Origin: Pseudoxanthomonas dokdonensis
GTDB lineage: Bacteria > Pseudomonadota > Gammaproteobacteria > Xanthomonadales > Xanthomonadaceae
Length of the DNA stretch: 61,043 nt
NCBI RefSeq assembly: GCF_001431405.1
Contig: NZ_LDJL01000012.1
Span: 1 to 61,043, forward strand
Direction of reading: 5' to 3'
Under the pieces are notes generated by a model. That model was not told the origin of the DNA, did no database searches, and saw only the letters and a list, made by a program, of their open reading frames with translations. Shown here one piece after another: positions 8,874-19,097 of the stretch. Each line of letters begins with the position of its first letter. Positions within the stretch are counted from its first letter, which is position 1. A program made the translations under genes and the position numbers.

Positions 8874-9329
8874 TCAGTCGCGACCGCGGCCATGTTTGCC
8901 GCGGCGATCATCGTGGCGATCCCGGTCGTAGCGATCATGCCGGTCATGGCGGTCGCGGTCGTGGCGATGATCGTCATGACGGTCGTAATCGCGATAGCTG
9001 ACGTAGCGCACCGCGCGGGGTGAATTGCGGTAGTACCCGTAGGCGTTGCCACGCGGCGGCGCACGATAGACCACGGTACGCGGCACGTAACGGTAATAGC
9101 TGGGCCGGCGATAGCGGTCACGGACGATGATCACGCGATCGTTGTAGCCGTAGTTGCCATAACGGTAGTACGGCTGTCCGCTGCGGTAGATGACATCGGC
9201 CACGTCGACCAGCACCCGCACCAGATCGTCATTGCCGGCCTTGGCCGGTGCCGGCAGCAGCGCCGCCAGGCCCAATCCGCCAGCCAACAGCGCGGGCAGG
9301 CACCAGCGCATCAAGATATTGCTTGTCAT
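8874..9329 (-). CDS. Exported Tyr/Arg-rich protein with a His-Asp-Arg repeat tail
   Basis: A 151-residue protein with a signal peptide ending near residue 31 (PAPAKA), a middle section rich in Tyr, Arg and Pro, and a C-terminal 50 residues made almost only of His, Asp and Arg in loose DRHD / RHDD repeats. The composition recalls metal-binding or envelope-adhering low-complexity proteins, but no domain is recognisable. Normal start with ribosome site (GGAGACGAGG) just upstream. Function unknown. Confidence 0.7.
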   Translation of the reverse strand: MTSNILMRWCLPALLAGGLGLAALLPAPAKAGNDDLVRVLVDVADVIYRSGQPYYRYGNYGYNDRVIIVRDRYRRPSYYRYVPRTVVYRAPPRGNAYGYYRNSPRAVRYVSYRDYDRHDDHRHDRDRHDRHDRYDRDRHDDRRGKHGRGRD

Positions 9330-9551
9330 CCTCGTCTCCTGTTCACCCGTGGGTGGTGACTAGAAGATGGTGTGAAGCGGGTGAACACATATGTAACAAA
9401 CTGCACGAATCCAGCGGGTGGGCGTCGCCGCTACATCGACGGTTAATGATGCGCTGCGGAATGCGGCGAACAATGCGCGCGTTTTTCCGTCGTCCCGAGT
9501 GCAGCAACAGGCCCAGCCTGGATGCCGGCATTGATCCGCACCGCCAATGGA

Positions 9552-10277
9552 TCAGACCAGCGCCGCCTCGCCTTCAATCCGGCGCAGCGCCGCCGGCAGC
9601 TGCGAGGCCTGCGCCAATGACAGCAGACGCGGCGCATCGTCGGCTACGCCATGTTCGGTTTCCAGCGCCCAGGTCACGTGATACGGGATATGCACGCCCC
9701 AGCCGCCCAGCGCCAGCACCGGCTCGATATCCGAGCGCATTGAATTGCCGACCATCACGAATTCAGCCGGCTCGACCTGCAGTTCCTGCAGCACCCGGGT
9801 GTAGGTGGCGGTGTCCTTCTCCGACACTACTTCGATCCGATGGAACAGATCAGCCAGGCCGGACAAGGCAATCTTGGCTTCCTGGTGGAACAGATCGCCT
9901 TTGGTGATCAGCACGACTTCGTGATCCCGCGCCACCGCCTCGACCGCCTCGCGGATGCCGGCAATCAACTCGACCGGGTGCTGCAGCGTGGCGCGGCCGA
10001 TTTCGACGATGCGATGGATGTCAGCGGCGCTGATGCGCTGTCCGGTCAATTCTATGGCCGCCTCGATCATCGACAGGGTCATGCCCTTGGCACCGTAGCC
10101 GAACACCGCCAGGTTGCGCTTTTCCACGCTCAGCAGATGGCGGGTATTGCGCTCGTCGGCCAGATCCACATAGGCACCGAGGATGTCCTGGAACGCCTGC
10201 TCGGCGTCGCGGTAATAGTCTTCGCTTTTCCACAGGGTGTCGTCACCGTCGAACCCCACCCACTTGATCCGGGCCAT
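9552..10277 (-). CDS. HAD-superfamily hydrolase
   Basis: A 241-residue haloacid dehalogenase-like hydrolase. Motif I is FDGDDTLW near residue 8, motif II LITKGD near residue 125, and motif IV GNSMRSD near residue 174, so all the acidic residues for phosphoryl-aspartate chemistry are there. A helical cap lies between motifs I and II. The ATG at 10277 is chosen because the preceding 47 in-frame residues are low-complexity and carry none of the fold. Substrate unknown; probably a phosphatase of a small phosphorylated metabolite. Confidence 0.85.
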   Translation of the reverse strand: MARIKWVGFDGDDTLWKSEDYYRDAEQAFQDILGAYVDLADERNTRHLLSVEKRNLAVFGYGAKGMTLSMIEAAIELTGQRISAADIHRIVEIGRATLQHPVELIAGIREAVEAVARDHEVVLITKGDLFHQEAKIALSGLADLFHRIEVVSEKDTATYTRVLQELQVEPAEFVMVGNSMRSDIEPVLALGGWGVHIPYHVTWALETEHGVADDAPRLLSLAQASQLPAALRRIEGEAALV

Positions 10278-10363
10278 GCGCTTGCCTTGTGTCGTCCAGG
10301 GACGCAGATGATAGAGCGTCAACCGCCAGCGTGCAGGTGCTCGTCCGGCGAGGCGGGCGGCAG

Positions 10364-10395
10364 ACAAAAAGAAAGGGCGACCAGGTCGCCCTTTC
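10364..10395 (-). terminator. Rho-independent terminator of the EF-hand gene
   Basis: Read on the minus strand, the stem AAAGGGCGACC pairs with GGTCGCCCTTT and is followed by TCTTTTTG. It lies 33 bases past the stop of the EF-hand gene. Confidence 0.85.
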
Positions 10396-10427
10396 CATCC
10401 ACCAGCATGCGGTGGCAAACCTCAAGA

Positions 10428-10787
10428 TTACTGCTGTGGTTGGTTCTGGTTGTTGTCCACGAAGGCCTTGTACTCTTCGGCCGTCAGCATGCCGTCGGCG
10501 TTGCCATCGGCCTGATCGAAGACCTGGGTCAGGCTGGCGTTGACGGTGGCTTCGCTCTTGCTGATGCTGCCGTCGCCGTCAACGTCAATGTCCGCCCAGC
10601 CCTGCTTGCCCTGGCTGGCCGACTGGGTCGACTGCTGCGCTGACTGCTCGGCTGCGCCGGTGGCCTGTTCGGTCGGCTGGGTGGCCGCGGCATCGGTGCT
10701 CTGTTCCTGCGCGAAGGCGGCCGGCATGGCCAGTACAGCGCTCAAAGCCAGCACGCCCATCAGCGAATTACGGTTGTTGTTCTTCAT
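10428..10787 (-). CDS. Exported EF-hand calcium-binding protein
   Basis: A 119-residue protein with a signal peptide (cleavage after AFA, about residue 26), a Gln/Ala/Ser/Thr-rich linker, and two EF-hand loops: DIDVDGDGSISKSE near residue 66 and DQADGNADGMLTAEE near residue 91. Both keep the acidic positions that bind calcium and the closing Glu. It is a single gene with its own terminator. It probably binds Ca2+ in the periplasm; a specific role cannot be read from the sequence. Confidence 0.85.
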   Translation of the reverse strand: MKNNNRNSLMGVLALSAVLAMPAAFAQEQSTDAAATQPTEQATGAAEQSAQQSTQSASQGKQGWADIDVDGDGSISKSEATVNASLTQVFDQADGNADGMLTAEEYKAFVDNNQNQPQQ

Positions 10788-10984
10788 CGTCGTCTGCTCC
10801 GTGGATTCATGGTGCCAAGTGCACGGGAGCCACGATGCAGGCGCTCGAATGAATCACGATTGCGGGCTGAAATGAACGTGCACGCCGGCTTAACCCACGC
10901 GCGAAACGATTCGATTACCCGCTCCGTTAGTCAGCCGTGAGGCGCGTGTAAGCAAGCCATCTTTTGCGTGACGCAGCGCCGGTT

Positions 10985-11386
10985 TCAAGGTTCAGATGAT
11001 GTGTTTTCAGACGACTGCGCGGGGCTTTCGAAGCCCTCTTTTTTACTGAACAAAAGCCAACCCGTCGCGCCGCCGGCCAGAGCGCCGACCCATTCCATCA
11101 GCACCCGGCCACCGAGATTCTGTACGTCGTGGATTCCGGCGATCGCCAGCCGCGCATACAGCGGGGATTCCAGCCGCACCATGCCCAGATAGAACAGGTT
11201 CCAGGTATCCCATCCGGCGCCAATCACGATGCCGGTCAGGCACGCCAGCGCGATGATCCGGCCGACAGGCCACTGCTGGCGGCTGCCAATCGCGTTCCAG
11301 CCGGCAAACGCCAGCATCGCGATCAGTAGCGCGATCAGGCCGGCTTCCAGGCTGCCCAGGGCGCCGAGATGGAGGGGTAGGTTCAT
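10985..11386 (-). CDS. Small integral membrane protein, unknown function
   Basis: A 133-residue protein with four likely membrane segments (around residues 13-32, 44-60, 73-87 and 100-115) and a charged Ser/Glu-rich C-terminal tail. It starts at the ATG at 11386; no clear ribosome site is visible. I do not recognise the family. It stands alone between the EF-hand gene and a glycine-zipper protein gene on the same strand. Confidence 0.65.
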   Translation of the reverse strand: MNLPLHLGALGSLEAGLIALLIAMLAFAGWNAIGSRQQWPVGRIIALACLTGIVIGAGWDTWNLFYLGMVRLESPLYARLAIAGIHDVQNLGGRVLMEWVGALAGGATGWLLFSKKEGFESPAQSSENTSSEP

Positions 11387-11504
11387 GCTGCAACAAGCCC
11401 TTGTTTTCGAAGGAAAGACAAAGGCTGTCGCCGATGCCGGTGGCTATTGTGGCAGCACCCGGCTGGCGATGCCGGCTACGGTGGCAGCGCCGGCACCGTC
11501 GCGG

Positions 11505-12005
11505 TCATTGCAGCAGGCCGTGGCCGTGCGGGTTCATCGGCACGGTACCGGCGGCCAGCGCCGCACGCGTGGCCAGTTCCAGCGCGTCGTCGTCACTGTC
11601 ATCGATGACCAGCAGCAACTTGCCCGCGGCCAGTTCGCCGTCATAATCGCGGCGGACCGCATTGGGCACCGAGGAGCCCGCCAGCGACGCCGCCCAGCCA
11701 CCGACCAGCGCGCCACCGACCGTGGTCAGGACCACGCCGATGGCGGTGAAGCCGACCGCCGGCAGATGCATGCCAACCAGCCCCACCAGCAGGCCGACCA
11801 CCGCGCCAAACACCAGTCCACGCACGGCGGCCGGTCCGAAATCGGTGGCGGTGCCCTGCTTCTGTTCGTCCGGTACCAGGGCGGTTTCGATATGCGATTC
11901 GGCGACCAGGGCCGCGTGCGCAGGGGCGATGCCGGCGCGGATGGCGGCGCTCAGGGCGGCTTCGGCGGTGCTGATGTCGGGGGCGCAGAATATACGGCGG
12001 CTCAT
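11505..12005 (-). CDS. Glycine-zipper membrane protein, unknown function
   Basis: A 166-residue protein. An N-terminal soluble part (residues 1-60) leads into two hydrophobic glycine-rich stretches ('GLVFGAVVGLLVGLVG', 'GVVLTTVGGALVGGW') and a C-terminal segment 'GKLLLVIDDSDDDALEL'. The overall plan recalls stress-related proteins with a flanking soluble domain and a paired glycine-zipper hairpin. The ATG at 12005 is strongly supported by a GGAGGT ribosome site seven bases upstream; the much longer open frame to 12761 runs through ppa on the other strand and is not real. Confidence 0.65.
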   Translation of the reverse strand: MSRRIFCAPDISTAEAALSAAIRAGIAPAHAALVAESHIETALVPDEQKQGTATDFGPAAVRGLVFGAVVGLLVGLVGMHLPAVGFTAIGVVLTTVGGALVGGWAASLAGSSVPNAVRRDYDGELAAGKLLLVIDDSDDDALELATRAALAAGTVPMNPHGHGLLQ

Positions 12006-12212
12006 GGCGGTACCTCCGGGCAACGAGGGGATGGCCTTGCGGCCGCGGCCGGCATCGCAACGACCGGCTGCGGACATCCTGAAGCTACGCCCGTGACCGG
12101 TACAGCCAGGTGAAAAGAGCCGTCCGTGGCCATTGCCGCCCCTGCTGCGCCGCAGCAGGCAAGCGCGTAGAATTGCCCTCCCTGTCATTTCACGCACGCT
12201 CTGGAGCAACTC

Positions 12213-12749
12213 ATGGGTTTGGACCATGTTTCCACCGGCAAGAACCCGCCGGAAGAAATCAACGTCATCATCGAAATCCCCAAGGATTCCGAACCGGTGA
12301 AGTACGAAGTGGACAAGGAAAGCGGCGCCATCTTCGTCGATCGCATCCTTTCCACGCCCATGCGCTACCCCTGCAACTACGGCTACGTGCCCAACACCCA
12401 GTGTGGCGATGGCGATCCGGCCGACGTGCTGGTGGTGTTGCCATTGCCGCTGATTCCCGGTTCGGTCATCCGCTGCCGTCCGGTCGGCGTGCTGCGCATG
12501 AGCGACGAGGCCGGCAGCGACGAAAAGCTGCTGGCGGTGCCGGTGGACAAGATTTTCTCCGGCTACACCCACATCCAGGACATCGAGCAGGTCAGCTCGC
12601 ACTGGCTGGAGCGCATCGGCCACTTCTTCGAACACTACAAGGATCTGGAGAAGGGCAAGTGGGTCAAGCTGGACGGCTGGGGCAACGCCGCCGATGCCAA
12701 GCAGGTACTGATGGAATCCATCGAGCGCTACCAGCAGCTCAATCCGTAA
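12213..12749 (+). CDS. ppa: Inorganic pyrophosphatase
   Basis: A 178-residue soluble family I pyrophosphatase that hydrolyses PPi to two phosphates, pulling biosynthetic reactions forward. The signature DGDPADVLVV lies near residue 67, after the substrate-site stretch 'STPMRYPCNYGYVPNT' near 46-61; the Asp and Tyr residues expected for magnesium and PPi binding are kept. Length matches the bacterial family (about 175-180). A CTGGAG ribosome site lies before the ATG and a TAGAAT -10-like element at 12169-12174. A perfect 19-base palindrome (12142-12160) lies just before that element. Confidence 0.96.
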   Translation: MGLDHVSTGKNPPEEINVIIEIPKDSEPVKYEVDKESGAIFVDRILSTPMRYPCNYGYVPNTQCGDGDPADVLVVLPLPLIPGSVIRCRPVGVLRMSDEAGSDEKLLAVPVDKIFSGYTHIQDIEQVSSHWLERIGHFFEHYKDLEKGKWVKLDGWGNAADAKQVLMESIERYQQLNP

Positions 12750-12765
12750 GCCTGCTCGCAACCCC

Positions 12766-13378
12766 GTAGAGCGGAGCTCGCTCCGCTGTTCTACCCGCCA
12801 CGCCCGTACCTCTATCGCGTGCTGGATTTTCAGTGGAGCAAGCTCCGCTCTACATATGGTGGCGGTAGTCGGGCTACTGGATGGGCCTCCCTGACCCGTA
12901 GAGCGGAGCTCGCTCCGCTGTTCTACCCGCCACGCCCGTGCCTCTATCGCCTGCTGGATTTTTTTAGCGGAGCAAGCTCCGCTCTACATATGGTGGCGGC
13001 AGTCGGACTAGGGGATTGGCCTCCCTGACCCGTAGAGCGGAGCTCGCTCCGCTGCTCTACCCGCCACGTCCACATCTGCCGCCTGCTGGATTTTCAGCGG
13101 AGCAAGCTCCGCTCTACATGGTGGCGGTAGTCGGACTACGGGATGGGCCTCGCCTGACCCGTAGAGCGGAGCTCGCTCCGCTGTTCTACCCGCCACGTCC
13201 ACATCTGCCGCCTGCTGGATTTTTCAGCGGAGCAAGCTCCGCTCTACAAATGGTGGCGGCAGTCGGACTACGGGATGGGCCTCCCTGACCCGTAGAGCGG
13301 AGCTTGCTCCGCTGCTCTACCCGCCACGTCCACATCTGTCGCGTGCCGGATTTTTCAGCGGAGCAAGCTCCGCTCTAC
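12766..13378. repeat. Tandem array of five GTAG-headed REP doublets
   Basis: Five units of about 131 bases begin at 12766, 12898, 13032, 13161 and 13292. Each holds GTAGAGCGGAGCTCGCTCCGCT (or AGCTTGCT in unit 5), about 30-40 bases of CCCGCCACG..TGCTGGATTTT linker, the inverted partner AGCGGAGCAAGCTCCGCTCTAC, and a TGGTGGCGGTAGTCGG..GGGCCTCCCTGACC spacer. This is a repetitive extragenic palindrome cluster of the GTAG class found in Xanthomonas and Stenotrophomonas. No REP-associated transposase gene is in the window. Open frames across it are by-products. Confidence 0.9.
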
Positions 13379-13458
13379 GGCGTGAGCTGGGCCCGCAGCG
13401 TGCCCAGGCCAATCAGCTGCGGCGCCGCCAACGCAGTCTGGCCAAATTCACAACCAGC

Positions 13459-13620
13459 TCAGAAGTGATACACCAGCGCGTAATACACCACGTAGATCCA
13501 CGACAGCAGGCCGTGTATCACCGCCCACAACAGCGACTTGTTGGCGCTCCAGGAAATGGTGATGGCCAACGCCGTGCCAAAGCCGATGCCGGCCTTGGCC
13601 ACGCTTGCGGTTCCTTTCAT
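13459..13620 (-). CDS. Small membrane protein, 53 residues
   Basis: A short protein starting MKGTASVAKAG, with two hydrophobic stretches that include 'GIGFGTALAITISW' and 'LLWAVIHGLLSWIYVVYYAL'. The ATG at 13620 has a GAGGAG ribosome site eight bases upstream, which argues that it is translated. It lies downstream of thiC on the same strand. No function can be assigned. Confidence 0.6.
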   Translation of the reverse strand: MKGTASVAKAGIGFGTALAITISWSANKSLLWAVIHGLLSWIYVVYYALVYHF

Positions 13621-13700
13621 CTGACAACTCCTCATCGCGGATGGCACCCGCGTCCAGATCAAGTTACCGCAGAATGGCCGTGGCCGGCACCCGCCACGGT

Positions 13701-15793
<2,093 letters not shown>

Positions 15794-15842
15794 CTATTAG
15801 ACAGCCTTGCCGGCTGTGATGCCACCCTCGGGCCGCTTCCGC

Positions 15843-17684
15843 TCAGATGCCGTCCAGCAGCTGGCGGTCGCGGACCGCGCCCTTGTCGGCACTGGTCGCC
15901 AGCAGGGCGTAGGCCTTGAGCGCGGTGCTGACCTTGCGCGGGCGTGGCTGCGCGGGCTTCCAGCCGGCACTGTCCTGCTGCGCCTGGCGACGCGCCAGCT
16001 CGGCGTCATCGACCAGCAGATTGATCGAACGCTGCGGGATGTCGATGCGGATCGGGTCGCCGTCGCGGACCAGGCCGATGCCGCCGCCAGCAGCGGCTTC
16101 CGGCGAGGCATGGCCAATCGACAGGCCGGAGGTGCCGCCCGAAAAGCGTCCGTCGGTCAGCAATGCGCACTGCTTGCCCAGGCCCTTGGATTTCAGATAG
16201 CTGGTCGGGTACAGCATTTCCTGCATGCCCGGCCCGCCCTTCGGGCCTTCGTAGCGGATCACCACTACTTCGCCGGGTTGGACTTCGTCGGCCAGGATGC
16301 CCCTGACCGCCGCATCCTGGCTCTCGAACACCCGCGCCGGGCCTTCGAATACATGGTTGGATTCGTCAACGCCGGCGGTCTTGACCACGCAGCCGTCGGC
16401 GGCCAGGTTGCCGTACAACACCGCCAGCCCGCCTTCCTGCGAATAGGCGTGGGCGACATCGCGGATGCAGCCTTCGGCGCGGTCCAGGTCCAGGCTGGGC
16501 CAGCGCGTGGCCTGGCTAAAGGCGACCTGGGTCGGGATCCCGGCCGGTCCGGCCTGGTAGAACGTGTGCACGTCCTGGTCATCCGTGCCGGCGACATCCC
16601 AGCGGCTGATCGCTTCGCCCAGGGTGCGCGCATGCACCGTCGGCACCCCGGTATGCAGCAGGCCGCCGCGTGCCAGCTCGGCCAGGATCGCCATGATGCC
16701 GCCGGCGCGATGGACGTCCTCGATGTGGTACTTCTGGGTGTTCGGGGCAACCTTGCACAACTGCGGCACATGTCGCGACAGGCGGTCGATATCGCGCATG
16801 TCGAAGCCAACCTCGCCTTCCTGCGCCGCCGCCAGCAGGTGCAGGATGGTATTGGTGGATCCGCCCATCGCGATATCCAGGGTCATCGCATTCTCGAATG
16901 CCTCGAAGGTGGCGATGCCGCGCGGCAATGCACTCGGATCCTCGCCGCCATACCAGCGATGGCAGAGCTCGACCACAGTGCGGCCGGCGCGCAGGAACAA
17001 TTGTTCGCGATCGGCGTGGGTGGCCAGCACGGTGCCGTTGCCGGGCAATGACAGGCCAAGCGCCTCGGTCAGGCAGTTCATCGAGTTGGCGGTGAACATG
17101 CCCGAACACGAACCACAGGTCGGACAGGCGCTGCGTTCGTATTCGGCGACGGTTTCATCGCTGGCGTTGCTGTCGGCGGCAATCACCATCGCATCGACCA
17201 GATCCAGCTTGTAGTCGGCCAGGCGGGTCTTGCCCGCTTCCATCGGCCCGCCCGAGACGAACACCACCGGGATGTTCAGGCGCAATGCGGCCATCAGCAT
17301 GCCCGGGGTGATCTTGTCGCAGTTGGAAATGCAGACCAGCGCGTCGGCGCAGTGCGCATTGACCATGTACTCGACCGAGTCGGCGATGATCTCGCGACTG
17401 GGCAGCGAGTACAGCATGCCGTCGTGGCCCATTGCGATGCCGTCGTCGACGGCGATGGTGTTGAACTCCTTGGCGACGCCACCGACGCGCTCGATCTCGC
17501 GCGCGACCAGTTGCCCCATGTCCTTGAGGTGGACATGGCCGGGCACGAACTGGGTGAACGAGTTGGCGATGGCGATGATCGGCTTCTGGAAGTCGCCATC
17601 CTTCATGCCGGTGGCACGCCACAGGGCGCGGGCCCCAGCCATGTTGCGGCCGTGGGTAGAGGTCTTGGATCGGTATTCAGGCAT
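15843..17684 (-). CDS. ilvD: Dihydroxy-acid dehydratase
   Basis: A 613-residue enzyme of valine, leucine and isoleucine synthesis that dehydrates 2,3-dihydroxy-3-methyl acids to 2-keto acids. Fe-S cluster cysteines appear in '[10 protein letters not shown]' near residue 122 and '[17 protein letters not shown]' near residue 195. The ATG at 17684 begins [13 protein letters not shown], as in the family (E. coli 616 residues); the open frame continues upstream but without homology. It is transcribed away from ilvL-ilvC, and the shared upstream region holds two inverted repeats. Confidence 0.96.
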   Translation of the reverse strand: MPEYRSKTSTHGRNMAGARALWRATGMKDGDFQKPIIAIANSFTQFVPGHVHLKDMGQLVAREIERVGGVAKEFNTIAVDDGIAMGHDGMLYSLPSREIIADSVEYMVNAHCADALVCISNCDKITPGMLMAALRLNIPVVFVSGGPMEAGKTRLADYKLDLVDAMVIAADSNASDETVAEYERSACPTCGSCSGMFTANSMNCLTEALGLSLPGNGTVLATHADREQLFLRAGRTVVELCHRWYGGEDPSALPRGIATFEAFENAMTLDIAMGGSTNTILHLLAAAQEGEVGFDMRDIDRLSRHVPQLCKVAPNTQKYHIEDVHRAGGIMAILAELARGGLLHTGVPTVHARTLGEAISRWDVAGTDDQDVHTFYQAGPAGIPTQVAFSQATRWPSLDLDRAEGCIRDVAHAYSQEGGLAVLYGNLAADGCVVKTAGVDESNHVFEGPARVFESQDAAVRGILADEVQPGEVVVIRYEGPKGGPGMQEMLYPTSYLKSKGLGKQCALLTDGRFSGGTSGLSIGHASPEAAAGGGIGLVRDGDPIRIDIPQRSINLLVDDAELARRQAQQDSAGWKPAQPRPRKVSTALKAYALLATSADKGAVRDRQLLDGI

Positions 17685-17747
17685 GTCGTACTGGCTGCGA
17701 ACGTGAGTAAAAGACGCGGGAGACGCAGGATAGTGCCGGGTTTGCGA

Positions 17748-17802
17748 GGTTGCAGTTGCAACCATTTCATTGGCAACTTTTTATTTTCGCGGAAAACGAA
17801 AA
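17748..17802. promoter_or_regulatory. Two inverted repeats in the ilvD / ilvL divergent promoter region
   Basis: GGTTGCA-GT-TGCAACC (17748-17763) is a perfect palindrome with a two-base centre. TTTTCG (17784-17789) and CGAAAA (17797-17802) form a second one. They lie between the ilvD start and the -35 box of the ilv leader and are plausible operators for either gene. Confidence 0.4.
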
Positions 17803-17807
17803 ACCTG

Positions 17808-17835
17808 TTGACAAGCCCGTTGATGCAAGTTTAGT
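17808..17835 (+). promoter_or_regulatory. Promoter of the ilv-leu operon
   Basis: TTGACA (17808-17813) is a perfect -35 box; TTTAGT (17830-17835) is a 4/6 -10 box at a 16-base spacing. Transcription would start near 17842-17844, practically at the ATG of the leader peptide. Confidence 0.6.
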
Positions 17836-17843
17836 TTGACCGC

Positions 17844-17963
17844 ATGCTGCAACGCCACACGCCCCTGACGCATGACCTGACCACCGCCCATCCGGCGGCT
17901 GCGGCCATTATCGTCCTCGTCCTTATTACCTCGCCAACAGGTGCGGGACGAACCGGTGTGTAA
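17844..17963 (+). CDS. ilvL: ilv operon leader peptide
   Basis: A 39-residue peptide (MLQRHTPLTHDL...RTGV) containing seven consecutive branched-chain codons, Ile-Ile-Val-Leu-Val-Leu-Ile, at residues 22-28 (ATT ATC GTC CTC GTC CTT ATT). Its stop is 22 bases before a strong terminator. Ribosome stalling on these codons when charged tRNA is scarce would free the antiterminator. There is no Shine-Dalgarno sequence, and the predicted transcription start lies at or next to the ATG, so translation is probably leaderless. Its role as an attenuator peptide is strongly indicated by the RNA pairing described for the terminator. Confidence 0.9.
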   Translation: MLQRHTPLTHDLTTAHPAAAAIIVLVLITSPTGAGRTGV

Positions 17964-17985
17964 GTAGCAAAAACACCAGATTCGC

Positions 17986-18020
17986 AAAACCCCGCACCGG
18001 AAGGCGCGGGGTTTTTTTTT
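17986..18020 (+). terminator. Attenuator terminator of the ilv-leu operon
   Basis: CCCCGC (17990-17995) pairs with GCGGGG (18006-18011), followed by nine T. The competing antiterminator is GGTGCGGG (17940-17947, inside the end of the leader gene), which pairs perfectly with CCCGCACC (17991-17998) and would destroy the terminator stem. ilvC begins 70 bases further on. Confidence 0.93.
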
Positions 18021-18089
18021 ACCCCTTCGGTTCCAGCCAAGACTTCTCTCCTCCACTCCCTTCTTTTCAACTTCATCCCGGAACAGACC

Positions 18090-19097
18090 ATGACCACTGC
18101 AAACGATCTCCCGCAACCCACCATCGCCATCGTCGGCTACGGCAGCCAGGGCCGCGCGCATGCCCTGAACCTGCGTGAGTCGGGCTTTGATGTCAGCGTC
18201 GGCCTGCGTCCCGGTGGCCCGACCGAAGCCAAGGCCAAGGCTGATGGCTTCGTGGTCAAGACCCCGGCCGAAGCGGTCAAGAATGCCGACCTGGTCGCGG
18301 TACTGACCCCGGACATGGTGCAGAAGACGCTGTACAACGAGGTGCTGGCGCCGAACATGAAAGCCGGCGCCTGCCTGTTGTTCGCGCATGGCCTGAACGT
18401 TCACTACGGGCTGATCAGCCCGCGCGAGGACCTGGACGTGGTGCTGGTGGCCCCCAAGGGCCCGGGCGCGCTGGTCCGTCGCGAATACGAGATCGGCCGC
18501 GGCGTGCCGTGCATCTACGCCGTGCACCAGGACAGGAGCGGCAACGCCGAGCAACTGGCGCTGGCCTATGCCGCCGGCCTGGGTGGTGCCCGCGCCAACG
18601 TCATCAAGACCACCTTCAAGGAAGAAACCGAGACCGATCTGTTCGGCGAGCAGGCGGTGTTGTGCGGCGGTGCCAGCGCACTGGTGCAGGCCGGTTTCGA
18701 AACCCTGGTCGAAGCCGGCTACCAGCCGGAAATCGCCTACTACGAAGTGCTGCACGAACTGAAGCTGATCGTCGATCTGTTCTACGAAGGCGGCATCACC
18801 CGGATGCTGGAGTTCGTCTCCGAGACCGCCCAGTACGGCGACTACGTCAGTGGTCCGCGGGTCATCGACGCCAGCACCAAGGCGCGCATGAAAGATGTGC
18901 TGACCGACATCCAGGACGGCACCTTCACCCGCAACTGGATCGCCGAATACGAAGCCGGCCTGCCCAACTACAAGAAGTTCAAGCAGGCCGATCTGGATCA
19001 TCCGATTGAAGCCGTGGGCAAGCAGCTGCGCGCCAAGATGGTGTGGCTGGCCGCCAACGCCTCGCAACCGGATACAGACGAGCAGGCCGCTGCATGA
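18090..19097 (+). CDS. ilvC: Ketol-acid reductoisomerase
   Basis: A 335-residue class I KARI that rearranges and reduces acetolactate or acetohydroxybutyrate with NADPH and Mg2+. The Rossmann fingerprint [17 protein letters not shown] lies near residue 16; the C-terminal knotted domain has '[12 protein letters not shown]' and 'ETDLFGE' with the metal-binding Asp and Glu residues, and '[14 protein letters not shown]'. The N-terminus is short and lacks the usual 'DKDADL' strand. It ends in an ATGA overlap with ilvG, so the two are translationally coupled. Confidence 0.95.
   Translation: MTTANDLPQPTIAIVGYGSQGRAHALNLRESGFDVSVGLRPGGPTEAKAKADGFVVKTPAEAVKNADLVAVLTPDMVQKTLYNEVLAPNMKAGACLLFAHGLNVHYGLISPREDLDVVLVAPKGPGALVRREYEIGRGVPCIYAVHQDRSGNAEQLALAYAAGLGGARANVIKTTFKEETETDLFGEQAVLCGGASALVQAGFETLVEAGYQPEIAYYEVLHELKLIVDLFYEGGITRMLEFVSETAQYGDYVSGPRVIDASTKARMKDVLTDIQDGTFTRNWIAEYEAGLPNYKKFKQADLDHPIEAVGKQLRAKMVWLAANASQPDTDEQAAA

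Noticed and set aside
12005..12761. Upstream extension of the glycine-zipper gene across ppa
   Set aside because: It would overlap ppa entirely; the GGAGGT site at the internal ATG fits better.
12819..13288. Small frames with RAELAPL repeats
   Set aside because: Translation of REP palindromes.
12766..13378. CRISPR array
   Set aside because: Units are 131 bases with near-identical spacers and inner palindromes, so they are REP doublets, not repeats with unique spacers.
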